Shown here piece after piece: positions 49,192 through 57,848 of a stretch of DNA of 64,000 nt; the stretch's first letter is position 1; every line of letters begins with the position of its first letter. Below the pieces are notes generated by a model. That model worked only from the letters and a program-made list of their open reading frames with translations. It searched no databases and was not told the origin of the DNA. The stretch lies in assembly GCF_015694735.1 (NCBI RefSeq), contig NZ_JADQDP010000001.1, forward strand, positions 434,001-498,000. The letters run 5' to 3'. A program made the translations under genes and the position numbers. The DNA is from Hymenobacter properus (lineage in GTDB: Bacteria; Bacteroidota; Bacteroidia; Cytophagales; Hymenobacteraceae).

Positions 49192-50118
49192 TTACTTGGT
49201 CAGCCAGCCGTTGGCATCAAGCCAGTTGCGCAGGCGGTCGGTCCAGAGGTCTTTGGTGGTTTTGTTGTTCAGGCCAAAGCCGTGGCCGCCTTTGGGGTAG
49301 AGGTGCATCTCGGCGGGCACGCCGTGGCGCAGACAGGCTTGGTAGAACACGATGCTGTTGTTGACGGGCACTGTTTTATCATCCTGCGCGTGCACTAGAA
49401 AGGTGGGCGGCGTCTGGGCCGTCACCTGCAACTCGTTGGAATACTGGCTTATCTGCGAGGGCGTCGGCGTTTTGCCGAGCAGGTTGTCGCGTGAGCCGCC
49501 GTGCTTGAGCGTGTCGTTGAAGCTAATAACGGGGTACAACAGCATTAGAAACGCAGGCCGCACCGATTCCGGACCGGGGTTGTTGCCGACGGGCCGGGCA
49601 AATTGAGTGCCCGCCCACGCCGCCAGGTGCCCACCGGCCGAAAAGCCCATCAGGCCGATGCGCTCGGGGTTGAGGCGGTACTTGGCCGCCTGTTGGCGCA
49701 CCAGGCGCAGGGCCTGTTGGGCATCGAGCAGCGGCGCAATGGACTTGTCGGGCTGGCTTTGGTCGTTGGGCAGGCGGTATTTCAGCACGAAGGCTGTGAT
49801 GCCCATCTCGTTCAGGCGCTTGGCCACGTCGTAGCCCTCGTGGTCGATGGAGAGGCGGGCGTAGCCGCCCCCGGGACAAATGATGACAGCCGTGCCGTTG
49901 GCCGTGCCCGCTGGGGGCAGAAACACGGTGAGGTTGGGCTGCACCACATTGGAGATGCGCACGCCGCCATTGGCCAACGTCACGCTGGTTTCCTGCACCG
50001 CGCTGGGCTTCGAATCCGGGATGGTTTCGGTATAAAGCGGTAGGGTTTGCTGGGCAAAAATGGGGTGTGCGGCCAGTAGTCCAAGCGCTAAAAAGGTAGG
50101 CAAAATATTCTTTTTCAT
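49192..50118 (-). CDS. Secreted alpha/beta hydrolase (esterase/acetylxylan-esterase-like)
   Basis: 308 residues. Signal peptide (LPTFLALGLLAAHPIFAQ, cleavage about 22). ICPGGGYARLSIDHEG is the oxyanion-hole region, nucleophile Ser in GFSAGGHLAAW, Asp in VHAQDDKTVPV and His in KGGHGFGL. This order fits secreted carbohydrate esterases or lipases in Bacteroidota. Acts in the periplasm. Confidence 0.9.
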   Translation of the reverse strand: MKKNILPTFLALGLLAAHPIFAQQTLPLYTETIPDSKPSAVQETSVTLANGGVRISNVVQPNLTVFLPPAGTANGTAVIICPGGGYARLSIDHEGYDVAKRLNEMGITAFVLKYRLPNDQSQPDKSIAPLLDAQQALRLVRQQAAKYRLNPERIGLMGFSAGGHLAAWAGTQFARPVGNNPGPESVRPAFLMLLYPVISFNDTLKHGGSRDNLLGKTPTPSQISQYSNELQVTAQTPPTFLVHAQDDKTVPVNNSIVFYQACLRHGVPAEMHLYPKGGHGFGLNNKTTKDLWTDRLRNWLDANGWLTK

Positions 50119-50257
50119 AAGTAAAACAATTGTACGGAGTAAGTTTTATTTAGCCAAATACTGGCACTTTGTGCCATAACATTATAATTATTTGATGAAA
50201 ATTCAGGTATTTGCAACTTAAAATGAACGATGTCGTAGCGGGCAGGGTCTGGGTAAC

Positions 50258-51079
50258 ATGCGAAAGACCACTCTGCTGGCCGCCGCCGCTCTGCTGAGCG
50301 TCCCCGGCCTCACCCTGGCCCAAAACACCGCCGAGGAAAACAACCCTAACACGGACGCTCCCTTCGTACGGAATATTCGCGCCGACCGTCCCGGCCAAAC
50401 CATCACGGCCCAGGTACTGCAGCCCGGCCGTGTGCAGCTCGAAACGGGTTTCCAGCGCCAGTTTGGCGGCGCGGGCCTGGCCCAGAGTCAGAGCGCAGGC
50501 ACGCTGCGTGTTGGTTTCTTCAACAGCATGGAGCTGCGCGTGACGCAGGGCTACCTGCACAACGGGCCCACCGTCCTCACGGAAGCGGGCAACGTAGTAG
50601 CCAAGGGCTACGCGCCGGTAGTGGTAGGCACCAAGCTCATGCTCTCGCCTAACTATGACACTCGCACCCAGGTAGCCATTCTGGTGGAGGCGGCTGTGCC
50701 CAACACCGGCAGCGCCGGCCTGCGCAGCAGCACCTGGGCCCCCGGCGGCCGCCTGCTCGTGAGCGAGCAAATCGGCGAGCGGTTCGGCCTCGAAGCCAAC
50801 TTTGGTTTCAGCCAACGCGGCCTCACCGCCAAAGACATTTCGAACGGCCAGTTCCTGGGCACGCTGGCCCTCAACGGCCCGCTCACCGACAAAACCGGCT
50901 TCTTTGTGGAAGCTTACGGCGGTGGCCGCTCCAACCTGAGCACCGGCACCACCACGGGCCTCTACTGGCGCCCCATCCCGCAGATGCGCGTCGACGTAAC
51001 GGCCGGGCAGGCCATCAGCGGCCTGGCCGCCGGTACCTCCACGGTGGGCGCGGGCCTCACGTTCAAAGTGGGGCGGTAG
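50258..51079 (+). CDS. Outer-membrane transporter-like beta-barrel protein
   Basis: 273 residues. Signal peptide (LLAAAALLSVPGLTLAQ). Alternating strands with Gly-rich turns (VQLETGFQRQFGGAGLAQ, VVVGTKLMLSPNY, FGLEANFGFSQRG, TVGAGLTFKV) end at a terminal aromatic/hydrophobic strand, fitting the MetA-pathway/phenol-degradation transporter-like family (PF13557-like). Probably outer membrane; substrate unknown. Confidence 0.82.
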   Translation: MRKTTLLAAAALLSVPGLTLAQNTAEENNPNTDAPFVRNIRADRPGQTITAQVLQPGRVQLETGFQRQFGGAGLAQSQSAGTLRVGFFNSMELRVTQGYLHNGPTVLTEAGNVVAKGYAPVVVGTKLMLSPNYDTRTQVAILVEAAVPNTGSAGLRSSTWAPGGRLLVSEQIGERFGLEANFGFSQRGLTAKDISNGQFLGTLALNGPLTDKTGFFVEAYGGGRSNLSTGTTTGLYWRPIPQMRVDVTAGQAISGLAAGTSTVGAGLTFKVGR

Positions 51080-51102
51080 CATCCTTCCGGGTAACGACAC
51101 AC

Positions 51103-51133
51103 AAAAAGCCTGCGTAGTAACGCAGGCTTTTTT
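51103..51133 (+). terminator. Intrinsic terminator
   Basis: AAAAAGCCTGCG, loop TAGTAA, CGCAGGCTTTTTT. Confidence 0.92.
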
Positions 51134-51163
51134 GCGTAAAATCAGCCGCTTATCCCTTTGCTT

Positions 51164-51616
51164 ATGCGCCTCTTCCTTTTGTTTCTAGCGGCTGCAGCCG
51201 TTGGTTGTCAGACTCATCCACCTCAGGAAAAAACCGCCACGACCCCACCCATCCGGCAAGCCCCAGCCGCGGCCCTGCGCGAAACCCATTGGGTGCCGCG
51301 CGAATTGGCGGGCCAGCCTGTGCGCCTGCCGGCCGATACCCGCGAGCCTTACCTCACGCTCCGCACCGACGGCACTGCCGAGGGCAACGGCAGCTGCAAC
51401 CGCTTCCGCGGCAGCTTTTTCAGCGAAAAGGCCGACGAACTGACTTTCAGCCCGCTGATGAGCACGCGCATGAGCTGTGCCGCCATAGAAACCGAAAATG
51501 CCTTTACCCGCGCCCTGGCGCAGTCACGCACCTATCGCATCAGCGGCGACACGCTCCGCCTTTACGACGCCGCTAATGTGCCGGTGGCGCGGCTGGAAGC
51601 GGTGTACTTGCATTAG
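51164..51616 (+). CDS. META-domain lipoprotein
   Basis: 150 residues from the ATG at 51164. Lipoprotein signal LFLLFLAAAAVGCQ. META/HslJ-like domain with LRTDGTAEGNGSCNRFRGSF and LTFSPLMSTRMSCAA, including the two conserved Cys. Family linked to outer-membrane and stress roles; exact role unknown. Confidence 0.88.
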   Translation: MRLFLLFLAAAAVGCQTHPPQEKTATTPPIRQAPAAALRETHWVPRELAGQPVRLPADTREPYLTLRTDGTAEGNGSCNRFRGSFFSEKADELTFSPLMSTRMSCAAIETENAFTRALAQSRTYRISGDTLRLYDAANVPVARLEAVYLH

Positions 51617-51647
51617 GTGGGTTGGTGGAGTGGCGGAGTGGCGCGTT

Positions 51648-51819
51648 GTCATTGCGAGGCGCCGCCGAAGCAAATCGTCCCTTTCGCAGCGACCAGCTTA
51701 GAACTGTGCTAGGCCAATAAAAAAAGCCCCGGCGCCATTACGGTGCCGGGGCTTTGTCACATTAGAATGTGTTTGGTTTTGACAGGACGGATTGCCACGG
51801 CCTGCGGCCTCGCAATGAC
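51648..51819. repeat. Family D inverted repeat with a terminator in its loop
   Basis: Left GTCATTGCGAGGCGCCGCCG AAGCAAATCGTCC, right GGACGGATTGCCACGGCCTG CGGCCTCGCAATGAC. A full intrinsic terminator (51717-51755) sits in the middle. This layout is different from families A and B. Confidence 0.65.
51717..51755 (-). terminator. Intrinsic terminator of the M28 peptidase
   Basis: On the minus strand CAAAGCCCCGGCACC, loop GTAAT, GGCGCCGGGGCTTTTTTT. Confidence 0.9.
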
Positions 51820-51828
51820 AGGCGATGA

Positions 51829-53160
51829 CTACTTATCATCCGTCAGCGGCGGGATGCGCGTGGGCGTTTGCTTGCCCGACACGATGCCAGTGGCGCTCTG
51901 CGCAATGGCCTGAATGACGGCCGTCATGTTGGCGAGGTTCAGGGTTTCCACTTCGTCGTCGACGCTGTGGTAGAGGCCATCGGTTGGAATCTGGTCGGTG
52001 CTGATGGTGTGCGCCGGCACGCCAAGGCGGGCCAGGGTGGCATTGTCGGAGCGGTAGAATAGGTTTTGCTCGGGGTACGGGTCGGGCTCGAAGCGAAACT
52101 TGCTGCCGGCCAGGTTGGCTTGCAGCAACTTGCCGAAGTCGGACCGCTCGTAGCCGGTGATGAAGGCGGTGTTGGGCCCAAACTTAGCTTCCTTGCCAAT
52201 CATCTCAATGTTGAACATGGCCACCACCTGCTGCGGGTCGAGCTGTTTGGAAAAATACTGGGAGCCAAAGCCACCGACTTCCTCGGCGGCGAAAGCCGCG
52301 AAAATGAGCGGACGGGCGCTGTCGTTTTTCTTTTTGAAGTACTCGGCCAGCGCCACCACGGCGGTAGTGCCGCTGGCATCGTCGTCGGCGCCGTTGGCGA
52401 TGGAGTCGCCGGCTGTCGTGGGCTTGAGAATGCCCAGGTGGTCGTAGTGACCGGCAAACACCACGTTTTCCTTGGAGCGCTTGGGGTCGCGGCCGGGCAG
52501 CATGCCCACCACGTTGCGCTGCTCTAAGGGCAGTACGGCCGAGGTAGCGCTAATGCGGTAGGTGACGGCGGGTGGCACCGTAGCCAGCACGATGACGGTG
52601 GCAAAAGGCTGCGGCGCCTCGGCGCTCATGGTGCCTTGGCGTAGGTAGTTGGCCAGCCCGGCAAGCTCCCGGGTGTGCGTGGTGTCCACGATGACCAAAG
52701 TGTTGGCCGTGGGATGCAGCAGGCGGCCCAGCTTGGCTTTTTCGCCGGGTGCCACGCGCACAACTTCCACCGGTTTGGCATCTTCGCTGGTCCAGTTGAG
52801 GCTGGTCAGGCCGCCGGCCATCATTACCTGTTTGGAGTCGACGGTCTGGCCATTTAGCACCACCGTGGTGGGGCCGGGTTGGCTTTTATATAAGGTGAAA
52901 TTCTGTTCAAAACCCGTCTGGCCGGGGAGAGGCTTGAGGCCGATGCGCTTGAATTCGGCGGCCAAAAACTGGGCAGCTTTGGCACCGCCGGCCTGGCCGG
53001 TACCGCGGCCCTGCATGTCGTCGGCAGCCAGGGCATTAACGACCCGGCTGACGGTAGCGGCGGAGACGGTGGCAGTTTTAGGCGCAGGTTTGGCGGCTTT
53101 TTTCTGGGCCACGGCCGGCAGGGTGGCTAGCAGCGCGCCGAGGAGAAGTAATTGTTTCAT
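51829..53160 (-). CDS. M28-family metallopeptidase, secreted
   Basis: 443 residues. Signal peptide (LLLGALLATLPAVAQ). Two-zinc peptidase motifs: GHYDHLG, NGADDDASGTTAV, FAAEEVGGFGSQYF, and YHSVDDEVETLN near the C-terminus (with the last zinc His). A PA-like insertion of about 100 residues separates the N-terminal helix from the core. Cleaves peptides in the periplasm or outside. Ends at a terminator inside a family D repeat. Confidence 0.93.
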   Translation of the reverse strand: MKQLLLLGALLATLPAVAQKKAAKPAPKTATVSAATVSRVVNALAADDMQGRGTGQAGGAKAAQFLAAEFKRIGLKPLPGQTGFEQNFTLYKSQPGPTTVVLNGQTVDSKQVMMAGGLTSLNWTSEDAKPVEVVRVAPGEKAKLGRLLHPTANTLVIVDTTHTRELAGLANYLRQGTMSAEAPQPFATVIVLATVPPAVTYRISATSAVLPLEQRNVVGMLPGRDPKRSKENVVFAGHYDHLGILKPTTAGDSIANGADDDASGTTAVVALAEYFKKKNDSARPLIFAAFAAEEVGGFGSQYFSKQLDPQQVVAMFNIEMIGKEAKFGPNTAFITGYERSDFGKLLQANLAGSKFRFEPDPYPEQNLFYRSDNATLARLGVPAHTISTDQIPTDGLYHSVDDEVETLNLANMTAVIQAIAQSATGIVSGKQTPTRIPPLTDDK

Positions 53161-53189
53161 CAGAGATATTGGGGGATTGGGGCCGAAAA

Positions 53190-53263
53190 GTAGCGCGGAC
53201 TTTTAGTCCGCGCCCCAAACGATGCTAAATGGCATGGGGACGCGGACTAAAATTCTGCGCTAC
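53190..53263. repeat. Family C palindrome, copy 2
   Basis: GTAGCGCGGACTTTTAGTCC GCG and CGCGGACTAAAATTCTGCGC TAC are inverted around a 25-bp centre. Lies between the M28 peptidase and pyruvate carboxylase genes. Confidence 0.85.
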
Positions 53264-53269
53264 TGCTTT

Positions 53270-56200
53270 TTAGCCCAGGGTCAGCACCAAGTCGTCGGCG
53301 CTCACGCGGGTGCCTTCGGGCAGGTTGATGTCGGCCACGGTGAGGTCTTGCGGGGCGGTGATGGTGGTTTCCATCTTCATGGCCTCGATGACGAAGAGCG
53401 GCGTGTTTTTGGGTGCAGCCTGGCCGGCCTTCACCAGTACCTTGCTCAGCATGCCTTGCAGCGGCGCGCCCACCTGGCGGGGGTTGTTTTTGTCGACTTT
53501 GGGGTTGCTGACCTTGGTTACGGCCACCGACTGGTCGCGCACCTGCACGTTGCGGGTTTGGCCGTTGAGGGTGAAGAAAATGGTACGACAGCCCTCCTCG
53601 TTGATGTCGCCAATGGACTCCAGGCGCACAATCACCGACTTGCCCCGGGCAATTTCGATGATGGTTTCCTCGCCCGATTTCAAGCCGTAGAAGAAGGTGG
53701 AAGTGGGCAGTTTGCTCACGTTGCCGTACTTCTGCCGGAAAGCCCAATACTCCTCAAATACCTTGGGATAGAGCAGCCACGACAACAAATCGGTGAACTT
53801 GGCGCCGGGGAACTTCCCTTGGAACCCGGCCCACTCCTTGTCAAAGTCGATGGGCGCAAGGTGCTCATTAGGCCGGTCGGTGAAGGGCGTTTCGTTCTTG
53901 AGAATGAGCTTTTGCAGTTCGGCGGGCCAGCCGCCTTCGGGCTGCCCGATGTCGCCGCGGAACAGCTCACGCACTGATTCGGGGAAGTTCAGGCCCTCCC
54001 CTTTTTCCATTACATCCTGGGGCGTGAGGTTGTTGCTCACCATGAACAAGGCCATGTCGCCTACCACTTTGGAGCTGGGCGTCACCTTCACGATGTCGCC
54101 AAACATTTGGTTCACATCGGCGAAGCGCTGCTTCACTTCCTCGAACTTGTCGAGCAGGCCCAGCGAGGCCGCCTGCGGGCGCAGGTTGGAGTATTGCCCG
54201 CCCGGAATCTCGTGCTGAAACACCTCCGAGGTACCCGCTTTCAGGCCCGACTCGAAGGGGTAGTACATCTCGCGCACGGCTTCCCAATAGTCGCTAAACT
54301 CGTTGAGCGAATGCTGATTGAACTCGCGATGGCGCGGAGTGCCCCGGAACATTTCCACCACCGAGTTGAAGTTGGGCTGCGAGGTGAGGCCTGAGAGCGA
54401 ACCAATGGCCACGTCAATGACATTGACGCCGGCCTCCACGGCCTTGGCATAAGTAGCCGGTTGCAGGGAGGATGTGTCGTGGGTGTGCAGGTGAATGGGC
54501 AGCTTCACCGTGTCGCGGAGGCCCTGAATCAGCTCGGTGGCGGCGTAGGGCTTGAGCAAGCCGGCCATGTCCTTGATGCAGAGAATGTGGGCGCCGGCGT
54601 CTTCGAGCTGCTTGGCGAGCTTGAGGTAATACTCAAGCGTGTACTTGGTGCGCTTCGGGTCCATGATGTCCCCGGTGTAGCAGATGCTGGCTTCGGCCAG
54701 CCGGTCGGTCTTGTTGCGCACGAAACCGATGCAGGCTTCCATGCCCTTCATCCAGTTCAGCGAGTCGAAAATGCGGAATACATCGACGCCGGTTTCGGCC
54801 GCCTGCTGCACAAATCGCTCGGTCAGGTTATCGGGATAGGCTTTGTATCCCACGCCGTTGGCCCCGCGGATGAGCATTTGCAGCAAGATGTTCGGGATGG
54901 CTTCGCGTAGCTTGGCCAGACGCTCCCAGGGGTCTTCGTGCAGGAAGCGCAGGGCCACATCGAAGGTGGCGCCGCCCCATACCTCCATGCTGAAGGTTTG
55001 GGGGTGCTGCTGGGCGTAGGCGCGGGCGACTTTAAGCATGTCCCAGGTGCGCATGCGGGTGGCAAGCAGGCTTTGGTGGGCGTCGCGCAGGGTGGTATCG
55101 GTGTAGTGTACGAGCGGCTCGGCGCGCAGCCACTCGGCAAACTTTTCGGGGCCTAGTTCGGCAAGCTTTTGCTTGGTGCCGGGGGCGGGTTCGGCGTGAG
55201 CGTCGAAGTGTGGCAGGTGGGGGCGGCGCGGGTTGGCGCGCGGGTCGAGCAGGTTGCGCACGTCGGGGTTGCCGTTCACCACCGTTTCGCCGATGTAGCT
55301 GAGCAGGCGCGTGGCGCGGTCCTTGCGCGTTTCGAAGCGAAACAGCTCGGGCCGGTCCTTAATGAAGTCGACGGTGGCGTGGCCGGTCTGAAATTCCTCG
55401 CTGCCCACGATGTTCTTCAGGAACGGAATATTGGTTTTCACCCCGCGAATCCGGAATTCATCGAGCGCGCGCAGCATCTTTTGGGCCGCACCGTGCAGTG
55501 TGGACGCGTGGGCCGAGATTTTGACCAGCATCGAATCGAAAAACGGCGACACCACCGCGCCCTGGTACACCGAGCCCTCATCGAGGCGGATGCCAAAGCC
55601 GCCAGCCGAGCGGTAAGCCACGATGGTGCCGTAGTCGGGCTTGAAGTCGTTTTCCGGGTTTTCCGTCGTCACGCGGCACTGCACGGCAAAGCCGGCACGC
55701 AGGGGCATCACGTCGGGGCCCAAGCCGATTTCGGGGTCGCTGAGCTTGTAGTTGGCGGCGATGTAGAGCTGGGTTTTAATCAGGTCGATGCCGGTAATCA
55801 TCTCGGTCACCGTGTGCTCCACCTGGATGCGGGGGTTTACTTCGATGAAGTAAATCCGGTCCGCTTCGGGGTTCACCAGGAACTCGACGGTTCCCACGTT
55901 GTCGTAGCCCACGGCCCGGCCGATGCGCAGGGCGTACTCATAGAGCAAGTGGCGCTGGTGGTCGGGCAGGTTCATGGCTGGGGCCACTTCCACCACTTTC
56001 TGAAAGCGGCGCTGCACGGAGCAATCCCGCTCGTAGAGGTGCACGAGGTTGCCGTGGTGGTCACCCACGAGCTGAATCTCAATGTGCTTGGGCCGCTCCA
56101 CAAACTTCTCCAGGAACACGGTGTCGTCGCCAAAGGCGTTCTTGGCCTCATTCCGCGCCTCGAAGAAGCCTTTCTCCAGCTGCTCATCGTCGCGGATGAT

Positions 56201-56713
56201 GCGCATGCCGCGCCCGCCGCCGCCGGCCGCCGCCTTCAGCATCACGGGGTAGCCGATGCGCTGGGCCTCGGCCTTGGCGGTTTCGAAGTCGACCAGGTCG
56301 GTTTCGCTGCTTTCAATCTGGGGTACCTGGCACTGCTGGGCCACTTCCTTGGCGGCCACCTTGTCGCCCAAGGCTTCCATCACCTCGGGTCGCGGTCCCA
56401 CGAAAATGATGCCTTCCTCGGCGCAACGGCGCGAAAGCGTGGCGTTTTCGGAGAGGAATCCGTAGCCGGGGTGAATGGCGTTGGCCCCGTTTTCCTTGGC
56501 GATGCGAATGACGCCCTCGATGTCCAGATACGGCTTCAGCGGCTCGTCGTCGCGGCCAATTTGGTAAGCCTCGTCAGCCTTGTAGCGGTGCTGCGAGTAC
56601 CGGTCCTCGTAGGTGTAGAGGGCCACGGTGGGAATGTTGAGTTCACTCGCCGCCCGCATCACGCGAATGGCAATTTCGCCGCGGTTGGCGACCAAAAGTT
56701 TAGTTATGTTCAT
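53270..56713 (-). CDS. pyc: Pyruvate carboxylase
   Basis: 1147 residues, the usual full-length PC. N-terminal biotin carboxylase with KLLVANRGEIAIRVMRAA, the ATP-grasp Gly loop KAAAGGGGRGMR, and FIEVNPRIQVEHTVTE. The central HMGL-like carboxyltransferase domain begins near residue 540 with DTTLRDAHQSLLATRMRT and includes KDMAGLLKPYAA. The C-terminal biotinyl domain has the EAMKMET motif with Lys1113 as the biotin site. Anaplerotic: makes oxaloacetate from pyruvate. Monocistronic by the look of it. Confidence 0.97.
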   Translation of the reverse strand: MNITKLLVANRGEIAIRVMRAASELNIPTVALYTYEDRYSQHRYKADEAYQIGRDDEPLKPYLDIEGVIRIAKENGANAIHPGYGFLSENATLSRRCAEEGIIFVGPRPEVMEALGDKVAAKEVAQQCQVPQIESSETDLVDFETAKAEAQRIGYPVMLKAAAGGGGRGMRIIRDDEQLEKGFFEARNEAKNAFGDDTVFLEKFVERPKHIEIQLVGDHHGNLVHLYERDCSVQRRFQKVVEVAPAMNLPDHQRHLLYEYALRIGRAVGYDNVGTVEFLVNPEADRIYFIEVNPRIQVEHTVTEMITGIDLIKTQLYIAANYKLSDPEIGLGPDVMPLRAGFAVQCRVTTENPENDFKPDYGTIVAYRSAGGFGIRLDEGSVYQGAVVSPFFDSMLVKISAHASTLHGAAQKMLRALDEFRIRGVKTNIPFLKNIVGSEEFQTGHATVDFIKDRPELFRFETRKDRATRLLSYIGETVVNGNPDVRNLLDPRANPRRPHLPHFDAHAEPAPGTKQKLAELGPEKFAEWLRAEPLVHYTDTTLRDAHQSLLATRMRTWDMLKVARAYAQQHPQTFSMEVWGGATFDVALRFLHEDPWERLAKLREAIPNILLQMLIRGANGVGYKAYPDNLTERFVQQAAETGVDVFRIFDSLNWMKGMEACIGFVRNKTDRLAEASICYTGDIMDPKRTKYTLEYYLKLAKQLEDAGAHILCIKDMAGLLKPYAATELIQGLRDTVKLPIHLHTHDTSSLQPATYAKAVEAGVNVIDVAIGSLSGLTSQPNFNSVVEMFRGTPRHREFNQHSLNEFSDYWEAVREMYYPFESGLKAGTSEVFQHEIPGGQYSNLRPQAASLGLLDKFEEVKQRFADVNQMFGDIVKVTPSSKVVGDMALFMVSNNLTPQDVMEKGEGLNFPESVRELFRGDIGQPEGGWPAELQKLILKNETPFTDRPNEHLAPIDFDKEWAGFQGKFPGAKFTDLLSWLLYPKVFEEYWAFRQKYGNVSKLPTSTFFYGLKSGEETIIEIARGKSVIVRLESIGDINEEGCRTIFFTLNGQTRNVQVRDQSVAVTKVSNPKVDKNNPRQVGAPLQGMLSKVLVKAGQAAPKNTPLFVIEAMKMETTITAPQDLTVADINLPEGTRVSADDLVLTLG

Positions 56714-56996
56714 AGAGGCTGGTGGGGTGATGTGCGCGCTTACGGCGAAACTACGCCAAAGGCTGGCTGATTTTTCACAACAAACGTTTGCAGCGACTAT
56801 AAAAGACCAATTGCCAGCTTGGAGGCGCTAGTATTAACAAATTATTAACCGATAGTCGGCACTAATTCAACTGCATGCTGCCGAACAATTCGGCTTGTAT
56901 TTAGTATGCCAATGGCTCAGCTTGCTGCGCCTTGAATTGGTTACTCGCTAATGAAGCGGGTGCCCTGTCATGCAGCTTACTTACCAGCTTATTCGT

Positions 56997-57713
56997 ATGC
57001 AATTTTCTGACAAGAACATTCTCATCATCGGCGCTTCGTCAGGCATCGGCCTGGCCACGGCCACACTGCTCAGCGGCCTAGGCGCCAATCTGTTCACGGC
57101 CTCGCGCCACCGCTCGCCGGAGCTGGCGGCTCTGAACACCACCCACTTCGACTACGACGCGACGCAGGAAGTGAGCACAGCCTTCGACGCACTGCCCGAG
57201 GTGTTGCACGGCGTGGTGTACTGCCCTGGCAGCATCAAGCTGCGGCCGTTTGTGCGCGTTCCGGTGGCCGATTTTGCAGCTGATTTCGACTTGAATGTAC
57301 TGGGTGCTGTCCGCGTTGTTCAGGCCACTATCAAGCGGCTGAAAAAGGCCGAAGGCGGAGCATCCGTCGTGCTGTTTAGCACCGTGGCAGCCGATACGGG
57401 CATGAGCTTTCACGCCAGTATTGCCACCGCGAAAGCGGCCGTGGAGGGCCTCACACGTGCCCTTGCGGCCGAGTACGCCGCCAGCGGCGTGCGGGTGAAC
57501 TGCATCGTGCCCTCGCTCACCAACACGCCCCTGGCTGCACCGCTGCTGAATTCGCCGGAGAAGGCGGAAGCGGGCGCTAAGCGGCACCCTCTGCAGCGCA
57601 TCGGCCAGCCCGAGGATTTGGCTTACACCGCGTCGTTCCTGCTGTCGGACCACAGCTCGTTCATGACCGGGCAAGTGCTGGCCGTGGATGGCGGCATGGG
57701 GAAATTGAAGTAA
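56997..57713 (+). CDS. SDR-family oxidoreductase lacking catalytic Tyr
   Basis: 238 residues from the ATG at 56997. Rossmann IIGASSGIGLATATLLSGLG with TGxxxGxG-like GASSGIG. The S-Y-K site reads STVAADTGMSFHASIATAKAA: Lys is present, but Ile stands where Tyr is expected. The C-terminal GQVLAVDGGMGKLK is standard. It may be an atypical SDR with another catalytic residue, or a non-catalytic one. It precedes the photolyase gene on the same strand, separated by a family A repeat. Confidence 0.85.
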   Translation: MQFSDKNILIIGASSGIGLATATLLSGLGANLFTASRHRSPELAALNTTHFDYDATQEVSTAFDALPEVLHGVVYCPGSIKLRPFVRVPVADFAADFDLNVLGAVRVVQATIKRLKKAEGGASVVLFSTVAADTGMSFHASIATAKAAVEGLTRALAAEYAASGVRVNCIVPSLTNTPLAAPLLNSPEKAEAGAKRHPLQRIGQPEDLAYTASFLLSDHSSFMTGQVLAVDGGMGKLK

Positions 57714-57736
57714 GGCATTGGCATATAAACCCATCT

Positions 57737-57821
57737 GTCATCCTGAGCGCAGCGAAGGACCTTAACACGTGAGTGCAAGCAATTCAATCGTGACAAGGTC
57801 CTTCGCTGCGCTCAGGATGAC
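57737..57821. repeat. Family A palindromic repeat, copy 4 (extended)
   Basis: GTCATCCTGAGCGCAGCGAA GGACCTTAACACG and CGTGACAAGGTCCTTCGCTG CGCTCAGGATGAC. Flanking CCATCT and AGATGG extend the palindrome to 57731-57827. Confidence 0.93.
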
Positions 57822-57848
57822 AGATGGTTTCCGCAACTCTAAACAACC

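Noticed and set aside
55169..56770. 533-codon open frame opposite pyruvate carboxylase
   Set aside because: Antisense shadow of a highly conserved enzyme; no protein signal of its own.
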